From the NCBI RefSeq assembly GCF_047663525.1, contig NC_092592.1, positions 23,208,501 through 23,272,500 on the forward strand: a stretch of DNA of 64,000 nt, read 5' to 3'. The notes beneath the pieces are model-generated. The model saw only the letters and a list, made by a program, of their open reading frames with translations, was not told the origin of the DNA and made no database searches. Each line of letters opens with the position of its first letter. Positions within the stretch are counted from its first letter, which is position 1. Shown here in pieces: positions 1 to 12,000 of this stretch. The translations under genes and the position numbers were made by a program. The DNA is from Anas platyrhynchos. Its lineage: Eukaryota > Chordata > Aves > Anseriformes > Anatidae.

Positions 1-1807
1 TCTACAAATGGAAAGGTTATAAAACAACTAGTAAGTCTAGGCAGCACCTACGCTGAAATCCAGAGTTGTGCTAAATGGACAATAGTCTGAGGATAAACCC
101 ATAAAGAGATAATTTTATTATTTTTTTTAAACCACATTCCTAAAGCAGTCCTGGGGCCGGGGGGTTTCCTTAGATACTACCTTTATTATTTGTATTCAAC
201 ATAAGACGAAGAGTCTGCTTGCAGTCCTTAATTACACAGTGCTCAGAATCTCTCTGATATTAATGCAGAACAGCAAAAAAATGTTGAACAAACACATACT
301 TTCTTTGTGAAGTCACAACAGTTACACTGGTTATTGCACTTTCTTTGCTCCTACAAACAGTACTTTTACAATTTGTAATAGCCAAAGCACAGCATTTCCA
401 AAGGAAAAGAACTTCCATGGTTTTAAGCCTGTGTATGTGAGGACGTGAAAGGAAAAAAAAAACAAACAAAAACAAAACAAAACAAAAAAAAAAAAAAAAC
501 AAACAAACCACAGGACTACTGTATATCCACAGCTCCAATAGCTTCAGTTACTGTGCAGAAAATGGTCACGTACCTCTGAATAGAGTATTCCCATGCCTAT
601 TCTTCACTGCTTGAGTTCTTTCTTGTTCACCAGCCCAACAAGTTAACCTCACTTGAAATGCTCTTGAGCTCGTTTAATTCTGGTTAATATTTAACTTAAA
701 AAGTAGCTATCTCACTTTCTTAAGCTACATTTCCTTTAAGTGCTTTCTACGTGGTAGCATGAAACAATTGTCTTCAGAAACCCAACCCAGTGAGGTAAAC
801 GTGAGAACAGTAGTTTACGGGAGACTGACAGAACAAGTTACAACAGAGAGAAGTATTTTCCTTTGTTATTTTTGCAATAACAGCCTCTGGTTGCCTAAAA
901 AGGAAGGCAGCAGAACAGACTAGGGGGGTTGGGGAAAGAAAAAGAGAAGAAAATTTCACTAGTGAAAAAAGGGAAAAAAAAAAAAAAAAGTAAGAAAACT
1001 AAACTTGGAAACAAGTAACTTAGAACAGTAGCTAGTTTGCCAGTCAGTCGACTTCCCACTTACATACAACTCAAACTCTCTGCAAGAACACGTCAGATGT
1101 CTACCAGGAAAGATCCCACACCTTTGATGAGAGTTCCAGGTGTAATTAGCTTCAGTCTCTTATTAAACGCACCAGCCCATTTCATCACCATCTGCTCACT
1201 CATTTCTTCCTAGCCCAGCCCAAACAATGAACATGACTCATGTTTAGGCTGCTCATTTTACACATTAAATGCTGTAGAGCTTACTTGGGAAGAGATTTAT
1301 TCTCAATGCCTCCATTCTGCTTGAGTGTTCATGGTTCTAAGAACAAGATGATGAACATTTCTGTATTATGCTTAGCCTTTCTGAGCAGGATATGTGTATT
1401 TTCAGTGTTTAAGACACTCCAAAATCCCTTTTCCCTTTATACTTGGAACCCACTACATGTCCTCTATTTCAAAGTTTTAAAACAAATGCGTGCGACTGCC
1501 CATCTTAAATCCAATCCATCTGTGTTACATCTGAGAACTTTTATTACCATACAATTTTCAAACTTATTCTCCAGTGAGGTGGGTAGACATTTAAAACTAC
1601 TTATCCTTCTCTGGTTAAAGTTGGATAGCTCCACCGACTAGTGGCAGTTTGCTGGCACCAGTTCTAACCATTTCACTGGCTCCTTACTGGAAGAAAATTA
1701 GGTTGGATTGGAACAGAAACACACGGTACACCTAACTGCAACAAACCTCACTGGTATCCTCCCAATGAATTGATCAGAGTAGTAACACCTCAGAAGTAAA
1801 ATGTATT
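1..1807. other. intergenic, no gene seen
   Basis: AT-rich sequence with no exon-like structure that I recognise on either strand. It contains an A-rich simple repeat at about 453-506 with interspersed C (A-runs plus CAAA units) and a shorter A-run near 972-988. Reading frames here are short and have no family resemblance. Confidence 0.6.
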
Positions 1808-2265
1808 CACAGAATCACAGAATCACAGAACTGTAGGGGTTGGAAGGGACCTCAAAAGATCATCAGGTCCAAACCCCCTGCCAAAGCATGTTCCTCAGAG
1901 CAGGCTGCCCAGGTAGGCGTCCAGACAGGCCTTGAATATCTCTAGAGAAGACTCTACAACCTCCCTGAGCAGCCGGTTCCAATGCTCCATCACCCTCACC
2001 CTGAAGAAGTTCTTTCTCATGTCAGTGCAGAACTTCCTGTGCTCTAACTTGCAGCCATTGCCCCTTGTCCTATCCCCACAAACCACTGAGAAGAGGTTGG
2101 CTACATCCTTCTGTCCCCCACCCCTCAGGTATTTATATATACTGAGGAGATCCCCTCTCAGTCTTCTCTTCCCCAGGCTGAACAGACCCAGGTCTCTCAG
2201 CCTTTCTTCATAGGGAAGATGCTCCAGGCCCCATATCGTCTTTGTGGCCCTCATTCCTTGTCAGT
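1808..2265 (-). mobile_element. CR1 LINE, 5'-truncated, inverted
   Basis: The plus strand begins with repeated CACAGAAT units followed by the complement of the typical CR1 3' end (GGTTGGAAGGGACCTC), so the element lies on the minus strand with its 3' end at about 1808. About 120 codons on the minus strand (2254-1895) remain open and match the conserved end of the CR1 reverse transcriptase, with [19 protein letters not shown] and EHWNRL blocks. The element is heavily 5'-truncated, as is usual for CR1. The open frame suggests modest decay rather than activity. Confidence 0.9.
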
Positions 2266-2426
2266 ATTTTGTCATGTCCAGATCCTAAGGAATGGGCATT
2301 CTCCAACATCAGCTGGCAAGATTGCTGGAATTTATAAATGCTTATAAAGGTTTCCCTACTTGGAACAACCTTAGTAAATTACTTAATTCTCTCTTAACAC
2401 CAATATACAAATGTATGGTATTAAGG

Positions 2427-2944
2427 TGGTTTTGGCTGGGACAGAATTAATTTTCTTTATAGTAGTTTCATGGTGCTGAAATTTGGATTTATGATGAAAA
2501 TGGGGTTGACAATACACCAATGTTTGAGCTATTGCTTGGCAGTGCTTACACAGCCTCGAAGCCTTTTCTGTTTGTCACGCTGCCCTACCAGCAAGCAGTC
2601 TGGGGGTGTACAAGAAGCTGGGAGGGGGTACAGCCAGGCAACTGGCCCCAAATGACCAAAGGGATATTCTATGCCATAAAACATCACATCAAGCAATTAC
2701 AGCTAGGAAAAATAAGGAGGAGTGTTGGGGGACTTTTGGAGTTACAGCTTTTGGCTTCCCAAGTAAACACTACATGTGATGGAGCCCTGCTTTCCTGGAA
2801 ATGGTTAAACATCTGCCTGCCAGTGGGAAGCAGTGAATAAACTCCTTTTTTTTTTTTTTTTTTTTTTTTTGAGCTTCCCAACTCTTACTCTTCTGATTCT
2901 CTCCACAGTTCCCCTTTGCTGTCTACCAGAGATAACCCACAACA
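2427..2944 (+). mobile_element. solo LTR of an avian ERV (ERVL-type suspected)
   Basis: This 518-bp unit starts TGGTTTTGGCTGGGAC and ends with AACCCACAACA. I recognise the body as a widespread bird ERV LTR type: GACAGAATTAATTTTCTT near the start, then CTGGGAGGGGGTACAGCC, CCAAAGGGATATTC, a polyadenylation signal AATAAA at about 2836, and a CTTACTCTTCTGATTCTCTCC block near the end. The flanks taagg and aaagg are a 4-of-5 candidate target-site duplication. A 25-bp T run (2846-2870) lies just after the AATAAA. No internal retroviral genes adjoin it, so it looks like a solo LTR. The family name is from memory and was not checked. Confidence 0.7.
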
Positions 2945-4772
2945 AAAGGAAAATAATTTTTTAAAGAAAAAAATAAAAAACCTGTCTTCAAATAGCACAG
3001 AGATAGATAGCTTCAGGCATCACCTTTCCCCAGACAGTGTAAATTACCATTTAATCCAGTGTCACATCTCTGGCCCTCTTATAAATTATTGAAGTGACTG
3101 TTGCGGTCAGAGTTTTAGCTGGAAAAGAGATAAGCAGCCCAACTGCGATGAGATCTGAACTCCCAACTGAGATGAGATATGAGTTATGGAAATTCGTGTA
3201 GTCACAGGTTCAATTCTGCTAGATGTATATCCTTACTGTTCTTTAACATGATTATAAATGAAGATTCAAATCCTGACTGTTTTAATCTTTTTGTTGTTGT
3301 TGTTGAATAAGTTGTTTTTTTCTGCAAAAGATGCCAAGACTGAGTGGATGGGTGAACTGGGAGCTATTTAGTCTGTGTACTTCCTGAAAGAATTTACAGT
3401 ACTTGAAAAGTTTTCTGTGAGCCAGAATCGAACTAGGAATTTATCAGAAGGGCCTTCACCTGAGAAACGGTAAGGGAAACTTAGTGGGAACTACTGAATC
3501 TTGTGATGCTTGCACATGTGTGTCTACAGCTGAGATGTGATGGGTTTCTTTGGGGTGACTCAAGGTGACTGGTGACTTCCTAGCCTTACATCCCAATGCT
3601 CATACGGTTGCTACTGGGGTACCGCTGTTACAGTCCATCCTGTGCCTAAGACAGTTGCTCCAACAACTCAGCTACCCTCAGGAATGTTCCCAGTGCACAA
3701 TTGATCTGTTCTATCTCCTTCCCAGTTTCCAAATGCATGCCTTGAACTCCCAAAGACTGTTGGAAATTACCATAAGCAAATGGGGAGAAAGCAAACAGAG
3801 AAAGTAGAAAAGCAAAATTGTTATCTGGACATACAGTAAATGCAGAAAAGCTTTAGGCTGCATCATAAGCTCTTTCTGCTCCCTTCTTGTACCAAACACC
3901 TGTCTCTGCACTTATTTCGCATTTCTTTTGGTCATATTAAGAAAAATGGCTATCGTCTCTCACATGTTCTCACATCCCCTTACTTGAGGAAAAGGATGAC
4001 TTTTGGTTTGGAATTTATTCACTGCACGCTTGGTTTTAAACATGTGCTGGACCTATAAGTGGTGAGACTGATATGTAGGCTGGGATAATTAGTTCCAGAA
4101 AATCCATTTCTTCAGACTTTGTCTAGTTTTAAGAAAGTTCTGTCCCAGGGCTGAAACTGTTGATTGACTATACCTGCAGAGTACAGTCCATTTGAAAATC
4201 TCCCCAACAACAGCAGGTGCTACAAAACAGGACACAGACATGTGCACACTTCACAATTGCATTCTGAGGACAGAATACAGGAGCCAGAGCTACTGAATTT
4301 CCATCTTTCCCTTTTGCATCACTCTTAGGACTCATCACTCATAAAGGCTGATCCTGGCCTGCCTGAGCTACTGACCTCCATAACCAGTTCTTTGGCAGTA
4401 TTGCACAACGTGAAACACAACGGCCCCTAAAAATGAGTGGAGCTTTACATCTGCACAAACCTGCAGATGCAAAAATATTTGCAGCATCAGTGTTATCCCA
4501 TATGGTATCTCTTCATCTAAATTATCCAAGTAGGATATTGACTGGGCGATGCCTCAGCAGAGCGATGCATATGATAAACAACTAGTTTCTTTCCCATACA
4601 TGCCTACTCAAACAACAGGTAATCATCTGGCAAATGTAGGAAGAAAATTTATGAGAGCCATGAGAGTACTTGGGAAGAGGAATAGAGTTCAAAGATTAAG
4701 GGAAGAACACATACAAACCATTTCCTTAAATGAACTCTACCTTTGTATTTTATAGCGTTTGCTTGATCTTTC
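2945..4772. other. intergenic, no gene seen
   Basis: AT-rich single-copy-looking DNA. There are no splice-bounded coding blocks, RNA genes or recognisable repeats apart from short T-runs (for example a GTT-rich stretch near 3290-3305). Confidence 0.55.
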
Positions 4773-4850
4773 TAGGGAATCTGCTTTGGCAGGGGGTTTG
4801 GACCGGTGATTTCTCAAGGTCCCTTCCAACCTCTACAATTCTGTGATTCT
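4773..4850 (+). repeat. CR1 3' tail fragment
   Basis: The sequence reads as a sense-strand CR1 terminus: GGCAGGGGGTTTGGACC, then GGTCCCTTCCAACCTC and a tail of TTCTGTGATTCT. Only the last 80 bp or so is recognisable, and any upstream part is too decayed to place. Confidence 0.85.
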
Positions 4851-7800
4851 CAGAATGAATGCCTGAGAAAACTAAGAATCATCCCTAACAGCCACCATGC
4901 TTTTGCCAGACTTTGTAGAAATATATTCTTCAGTCTGGTGGCTTAACATGAAAAACATCAACATGGTATGTACAGCTCTTACCAGCTCTATCAAGAACTT
5001 AAGCTGCTGCTCTCCAAACCTAACTTCAATCCTATAGTATGAATCCTCAAATTCTGTTAATCCACATCACACTGCAGGGAACAGCCCCCAGTACCAGCCA
5101 GCAATATCTGCTTGTTGCCCCATTACTGGCAGGGCATCACTGCCTTGCTCCTCAGAAGAGCTCTTGGCATCATCTCTTCAATGCAGAGCTGCACCACCAC
5201 AACCCTGCAGGCTGCCCTCTGCCTAGACCTCACCTAGGGCTCTGTCTCCTGGTTCGTACTCTGACTGCTGGTCTCATCAGAGATCCTCTATATGATGGCA
5301 CACCATGGAAAAGGAAATGAAAGTCCTGTTTGCTTCATGTTTCTAGCAGCTCTTTGCAAGGAAGAAAGGAACACAGGCATTCCCCTTGTCCTCCCTCCCC
5401 AAGCCTGCAGACCATCATAGATGTGCTTAGAGGCACAGGATAACTAGACATTTGACAGACATTGGGGGTTAAGACTTTTATGTACTTCATGCTATGTTCA
5501 GCTGTAGGCCAGACTACCTGAACCTCAAAGTGTTGCTCCAGTGTTTTCAAAACTGAATAAAAACTATCTCAGTTAAGTGGTTTCTCTGGGTAAAGACAAC
5601 ATCACATGTCCTAGGAGATTTCTGTATATCTTTTAGGCTTTGTGTTTCCTATGCTTTTTTAATATGCATTGCTTTCATTGTCCCTTTCCTATGTCTCGTC
5701 TTTTTCCAAACTAAAAATAAGGGACAGTACGCAGGTTCACCTATCTTTTGCACTTCGTCTGATCCCTAGTATCTATCAATATCAGAAATTACATAAACTT
5801 TGTACACCCCATATGTTGGTATGTGGTGGAACTAGGTAAAATGTAGATTATTGCAGCCTGAACTAAAAAAGTAGCATGGTGTTAGCTCAGACTTTAGCAG
5901 AGCACTCATCTCTGTCTCTCATTGAGCAGAGATGTCAGAGTTACCAATCTGTAAGATCTTTCATCGAGCAATCACTTTTTTGGCCATTCCACAGACTGCT
6001 CACTACTTCATAAAGTAGAATTGTTTCTACAGTTTCTCTAGGTTCTGTTTACTAACAAAGATTTGCTTCACTCTGTTTCCCCACATGAGGCAGAAGATTA
6101 TTAGCACCCACATTCCAGAGAACCTGCTGCACAGGCATCACTTTCCTGTGGTGTTCGTCTAAAAGCTCATCTGTCCATAATAAACCACAAGTCCTTCTGA
6201 AGATACTTAATAGTTAATTTGCTGAAGAGACTGGTGCTCATGCAGGAGGATTCCATTTTGTTTGTAGCATACCTGCCTAAGGACACAGAACATGTCCTTC
6301 TGGCCATGGTCACAAAGCCAATTTCAGTGAGGACTGAGCCCCTGCGCTGACTATAATTAATTCAGTGGTCAGCAATGTTTACACGGAGTTCATGCAAATT
6401 GTTTGGAAGAAACAAGAAATGTTGTTAGCATCCTGCCTGAGAAGAAGTTTATATGATGTTTTGAAACTTAATTCAAAACTTGAGAGTCCCTACTGGAACA
6501 GAATCATTCAGAGCAAACTGGTCTTTCTGTGTTGTGGTATTCACCAACCAACAGATTTAGGGATATATGTGTAATGCCAAGTATATTCCTTTTAAATTAC
6601 CTCTATTTTCATTCTAAGATTACCTAACAAAAAAGAATTGTCCCCAGGAAACTTGCAAGTGCAGTTCAGAAAACAAGTGGCAGGTGTGGAACCAAGGACC
6701 GTGCCAGCTTCTGTGCAAACCACAGTAGCAGAGACCACATTCGTATGTAGAAAGTATTTGAAAACAGCTGGACTCATCCCCATCTTCATCCCAGAATAAC
6801 ATGATCACTGCCCGAGATGAGCAGTAGTACAAAGCAAGACCTGTAACAGCCTCAGGGAACATGAACCCCCAGGTCCCTGCTAAATAGCCTAACCACAGAT
6901 TAGGTGCCTCTTAACCTTTCCTGCTCCATGGTGCAATTTGGTCTTTCAGTATGTCACGCAAAGGTGCTATTTATCATAACATATCTCCACTCCTTAAGTA
7001 CTGCCAAATCAGCACTTAAACGTCCTCGCCTATACATGCAGACAACACACAACACTCTATTGCTGCTCTTCAGTGAATTTTGATTTCCTTTTTTTTGGCA
7101 TAAGATTCTGCCAGTGAATCAGTCCACTAGCAGAGACAGACAAGGGACTGCAGCAGAAGACAGTGAAAGGCAGTGAAAGAGAAGACAGAAGACGGTGAGG
7201 CAGTGAAAGCAGAGGTAAGTTGCTTGTATGTATGTGTTCATGGTCTCTGTCTCCATTGCCTGTCTCCATAAGATGTGCAGTCTTGATTTCATGCAGTTGC
7301 TTGTATGAGCAAACAGCCTGCATCCTCTCTGATCTGTAAGCCTGTTGCTATGCGTCTAAGTGCATGTTTTCCAAACTTGAGTAGAGGAAGAAGTATTTGA
7401 TCAGCTAAAGCAAAAAAGGAATAACTAACAGTTTCATCTTGCTCTGCTAATGTTTATTTTTTTCCTGAGACCATCATTGTGGTTGAGTGAAAATGTCAGT
7501 ATTGAAAGAGTGTGCATAAATTGGCCATTTTGCACTCAGTTCAAATGCATTTAAGCTTTCCTCATAAGTTAACCATGAGACTCAGATATCTTCTAATTGT
7601 CCTGGTGGCTTTCAGTCCCACTTATAGTTGAATGTGAAAAAAATATTATGACTCTCTCAAGAGTATGTTGATGAATTTCTAGAAGGTTTAAAGCTTATTT
7701 TCATTAAATATCAAAAGTTTCCAGAAGTTTGGAATGGCCTTTTTGATGTACCTTTCAAGTGGTCTCTTTCATTACTTTTTTTTGTTGTTGTTTTGTTTTG

Positions 7801-9083
7801 TTTTGTTTTTTATTAAATATTTGTTAATTTCAATTTGCCATTTAAATGTTTCCCTTTACCATTGTTTCATAAGATAAAAAGAGTAGATTGTTGATCAAGG
7901 TTCCTACAGTCAAGACTTTACCTCTGAAATTAATGAGACAGCGTGTGCCAAGCTTTGTAGTTAATTGGTGTTCTCTATCTGATTTAGAAAGCATTCATCT
8001 GGAAGTGCCTTAAAGCACTAAGATGGGTGACAATATAGTACATGGAAAGAAGTATACCTGAAAAGGGGCAACAATTTTGCTACCCTCTTGCCTCATCTGT
8101 TAGTAGAAAAAAAACTATGACTTAAGTTAAACTTCTGAGTTTGCTTCCCAAACTACGTTCCACATGCAGACAGACACAAAGGAGCATAATTTACTTCTAA
8201 TAGAACAGAATAAAACAGTAGAAAGCAGTGAAGAGTGTCTGCTATAAAACTGTGCTACCAGTGCACACAGCTGGGAGAATCTCTCTCCGTTCTATTGACA
8301 GAAGAATGGAAGCATTTGCCTATAAATTGAGTATACTAAACTTGGATGCTAATATTAAAATTGAGGGTATTTCCCAGCTTTTATTTAACTTGATAGTTCT
8401 AGTGATTGAAGGGGACAAAATATTTAATAAATAATTAAAAGAACTGAGAATGCCCTCCCTCATTAAAAAGTTCAGACAGAATGAATCTCTTGGTTATCCC
8501 TTCCAGGCTCTCCCAACTCTTAAAAAGTTTTCCCTGCGATATGCCAGATAGTACACTGTTTTTACAACCTGTCTGGTGTCTCTATGCTGATCATGAAGGT
8601 GGCTACAGCCAAAAAGAACATGTAACAGCTGACTTCTGCCAAGCAGGGCACTAATGAGATAGATGCCACTCTGCAATTTCTATTCAGCAACACTGCCCAG
8701 TGATCATAAGTCAACCCCCTCCAAAACACAAGAAAAGGGAGTCTTACCTCTAGGTGGCCAAGACACATATTTACAATAGGAAGACCATATGTGAGAAAGA
8801 AAGGAAGAAACTTAAGGCACAAGCTAGCACTAATGTCCTACAAGAACATTCCCTCAGGCCTGTTCCACATCCTCCTGGAGCCCCTGACTCACTCGTGACC
8901 CTTGTTACCTGACATTAACTGTAGACAGTCCCTCCTCACACAGGTATGTGTTTCTGTCAGCCCCTTGGGGAGCACCTGGGGCAAGCTCTAAGAGACTCCC
9001 CACCTGGGTCTTCCTGTGGAATTCCCCAGCTCTCCCTTCCTACAGCAAACACACGTGCCTCTGCTCTTTCACACAGCCCGGAG
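4851..9083. other. intergenic upstream of the lipase gene
   Basis: About 4.2 kb without a supportable gene. Features seen: a purine-rich imperfect repeat with CAGTGAAAG units at about 7150-7215, and a TTTTG-rich run at about 7779-7812. I saw no TATA box or CpG island just upstream of the lipase start, so the lipase promoter and any non-coding first exon are not resolved. Confidence 0.55.
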
Positions 9084-12000
9084 ATGTGGTGCCTCCTCGT
9101 GCTGCTCTGCTCCCAGGGAGCTGCCTTTTCAGCAGGGTTCGCAGCACCCTTCACTCTCGGCTCAGAGGGAAGACAGCACATGAAGCACCGCCATGCTGAA
9201 GACTTTATGAATGTTGTAAGTTGTGGCACTTTCTCCGCCTTTCTTTTAAAGTTTCTCTCACAATACCAGCAGCAGGACTCAGCTTTAGACTGTGGCAGAG
9301 CGCACACAGCACAGCACAGCCAGCACAACAGGCTTTTTCTGCCTGCATTTAGAATGAGCCCCAACAGATGCATGAACATGTGGCTTATAACTGTGACACC
9401 TGCTTGCACAGTCACCTTCCTCAACACGCCCAGATGTTTCAGACTAGTGCACAAAGAAGGGGAGGGTAGGATCCTGGCAAGAGGACAAAGATCCTTCCAA
9501 CATTTTGATAGGGAGCACCCACGTACAAGAAACGTCGACATCTTATCCAAACAGTCAGAGCTGCCAAAGAGTGACTCCTTTACAGCGGAAGCAAAGGTTG
9601 GCTTCTATTCTCAAGAGAAGCAAAGTCCTCCCCTTTAACAACCCGGTTCCTCAGTATGGTGGCAAGGGAAGTTGAATCCTTTCTTAAAGCAGTAGATTCT
9701 CACAACACAGGGTAATCCAGGACCCCTTGTTCTGACTCACCAAAGCTTTCCTCACAGAATTGGCAGGAGTGTAAGAACAGGTGGTACTGTGAGTTTGTAA
9801 CAGGAGCTCCACCCTACACAGCTTACCTAACCGCACTTTGGCAGGAAAGGACTCATTTGGACCAAAGACTGCATCTTCTGGCACAGTCTAATACTGATAC
9901 TGCAGCATGTTTACCCTCTAGAAAGATACCACCTGTATCAGCCTTGCAAAACAGGACAAACTATCTCACTTGCATTTGCTGTGTGAGCTGAAGCAGTCAG
10001 CTCACACAGTGAGCTTGGGAGGCAGAACTTGAACACAGTGAAACCTGACTTTTCACGTTCCTCTCCCCAGCCACCAGACTTCAGAGCAAGCAATGGACCT
10101 GTCTGCTTTATTTTCAGACATGCAGGTCTAGTGAGGATGTAGGCTTTCTGTCTTTGTAACACACAAAACGCCAAGCACAGTCAATGCTACCTGCCTGCCT
10201 CCCCCTGTGCATCTGCTTCATGCAGTGCTGAGGGACAGGACCCTGCTGAAACACAGTTTCTGCTCTGGCTGGGTGTGACCCAAGAGCTGACTGAATGCAA
10301 TGCTGCACTCAGGCAAGCAGCTTAGTACAGGTCTTAGTACCCAGTACAGGTCTGCTCTGTCTCACACGTCATCAAAAACCTGACCACTACCACCTATGCA
10401 GCTCTGAAGCAGGCTTTTGATGCATCTTTTTACAAGACCTGTAATATTTGTTCTCAGCCCTAAGCCTCGTTACATATTATGGTCCCTGCAGCCACAGCCC
10501 TTGCACTACTGCCCGGGAACAGCCCAACATCCACACCATTCAGCTTTTTTACACTCCAAAACGGGATGCTTCATACAAGCTGTTTAACTAGATCAACCTG
10601 CAGCTCCAAAAGCACAATGATGCATTCAGGAGAGGTGGTGGGAAGAACTGGTATGGACAAGGAAATCTACTCCTCGAGCAGTCCTAATACACGACAGCAC
10701 ATTCAAACAAGCTCCAGAGTTGAGGAACATTCTCATTTCCTGCACAGGCGATCTTTGTCATCTCACCATTCTTATGAGCCTGAGTAGTGCTCAGGTACCA
10801 CTGCCACAGCAATTACTACCCAGCCAAAACCTAAACAATAGTAGTGTATGTCTGGAATGCTCCAAGTATAATTAGATGCTTCTACCCAGGCAAACTTTGA
10901 GAGATACAGCATTAAACAGCGTACACAAACCACATCAATCAAAGACAGGTCAGCTTCTCTCACTGTTGTTGGCATCCTCCAGCCTCCCCTTCATGGCTGC
11001 CTCACCATATATATCTGTTCATCCCCAAGAGAAACACGGCCAGAAAGCTGTGCGGTCCTGCAGGAATCTCTGTAGGGCCTCTTCCTACTAGTGTAACACA
11101 GGAAAATAGAGAATAGTCCAGCAGCATGGAATCGTGTTCATCTTCCCGGCGTGTTCTTGGCTAGCTGCACATCCTTGGACAGAAGCAGCCTCTGGACACT
11201 TTTTCCATCAACCTCTACACTGTAAGTGTGTGTTAACAAACTTTCCTTTGGCTTCCCACAGAGCGAAATGATCAGATATTACGGATACCCCTGTGAGGAG
11301 TATGAAGTTACCACGAAGGATGGATATATACTTGGTGTTTTCAGAATTCCCAGTGGGAGGAACATGCAAAATACAGGTGTGACATGGGTATAGGACATAA
11401 GGAAGGTCTGAGATCCGAATCCTACGTGGGTCCCCCACCTTTCAACTTTGCACATGTAATGGCATGTTCCACAGCTTTCCATCTCAGAAAAAGCACCTAG
11501 TCAGGAGCACGGTCTGAATTCTGAATCTATCAGAGGACCACAAATTTAGTGTCTGTGTTCAGACTTCAAACTTCTGTGACTTTTTTTTCCATAATTCCCC
11601 TTCTTGTCTTTCACTTTTGGTACAACTGTTGGCAATATCTTTGTTGACAATAACTCTCTGAGTTGACATTCAAATAGACATTCCCTGCCTCATGAAGGAC
11701 AGTCAACCTAAAGTCAAGAAGGTGATTGATTTTTCTGTATCCATCTATTGGGTAGAAATCACGTCATTGGTTGGGAAGAAATAGTTTTTCAAATTTTCTT
11801 AGTAGAATGACAATTTGTTCCTGGAATTCAAAGGTCATAAATGCTGGACAGTGCTGCTCCATTTCCTGCTCTTCCATTGTCATCTGAATATGCTATTTTG
11901 TCTTTAATTTTTTATGTCTAGAAATCAAGGGATCTGTAGATTGGTTTCTCTGTGAAAACGGATGTTGGCACTGACCACTTGAATATGTTCTTTTTTAGCT

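Noticed and set aside
7057..7323. 88-codon minus-strand frame over purine-rich repeats
   Set aside because: Its Ser/Leu-rich translation follows directly from the GAGAAGACAG-type repeat composition.
8946..9083. Extension of the lipase start upstream to an in-frame ATG at 8946
   Set aside because: It would bury the hydrophobic signal peptide 46 residues inside the protein; the ATG at 9084 gives the normal family architecture.
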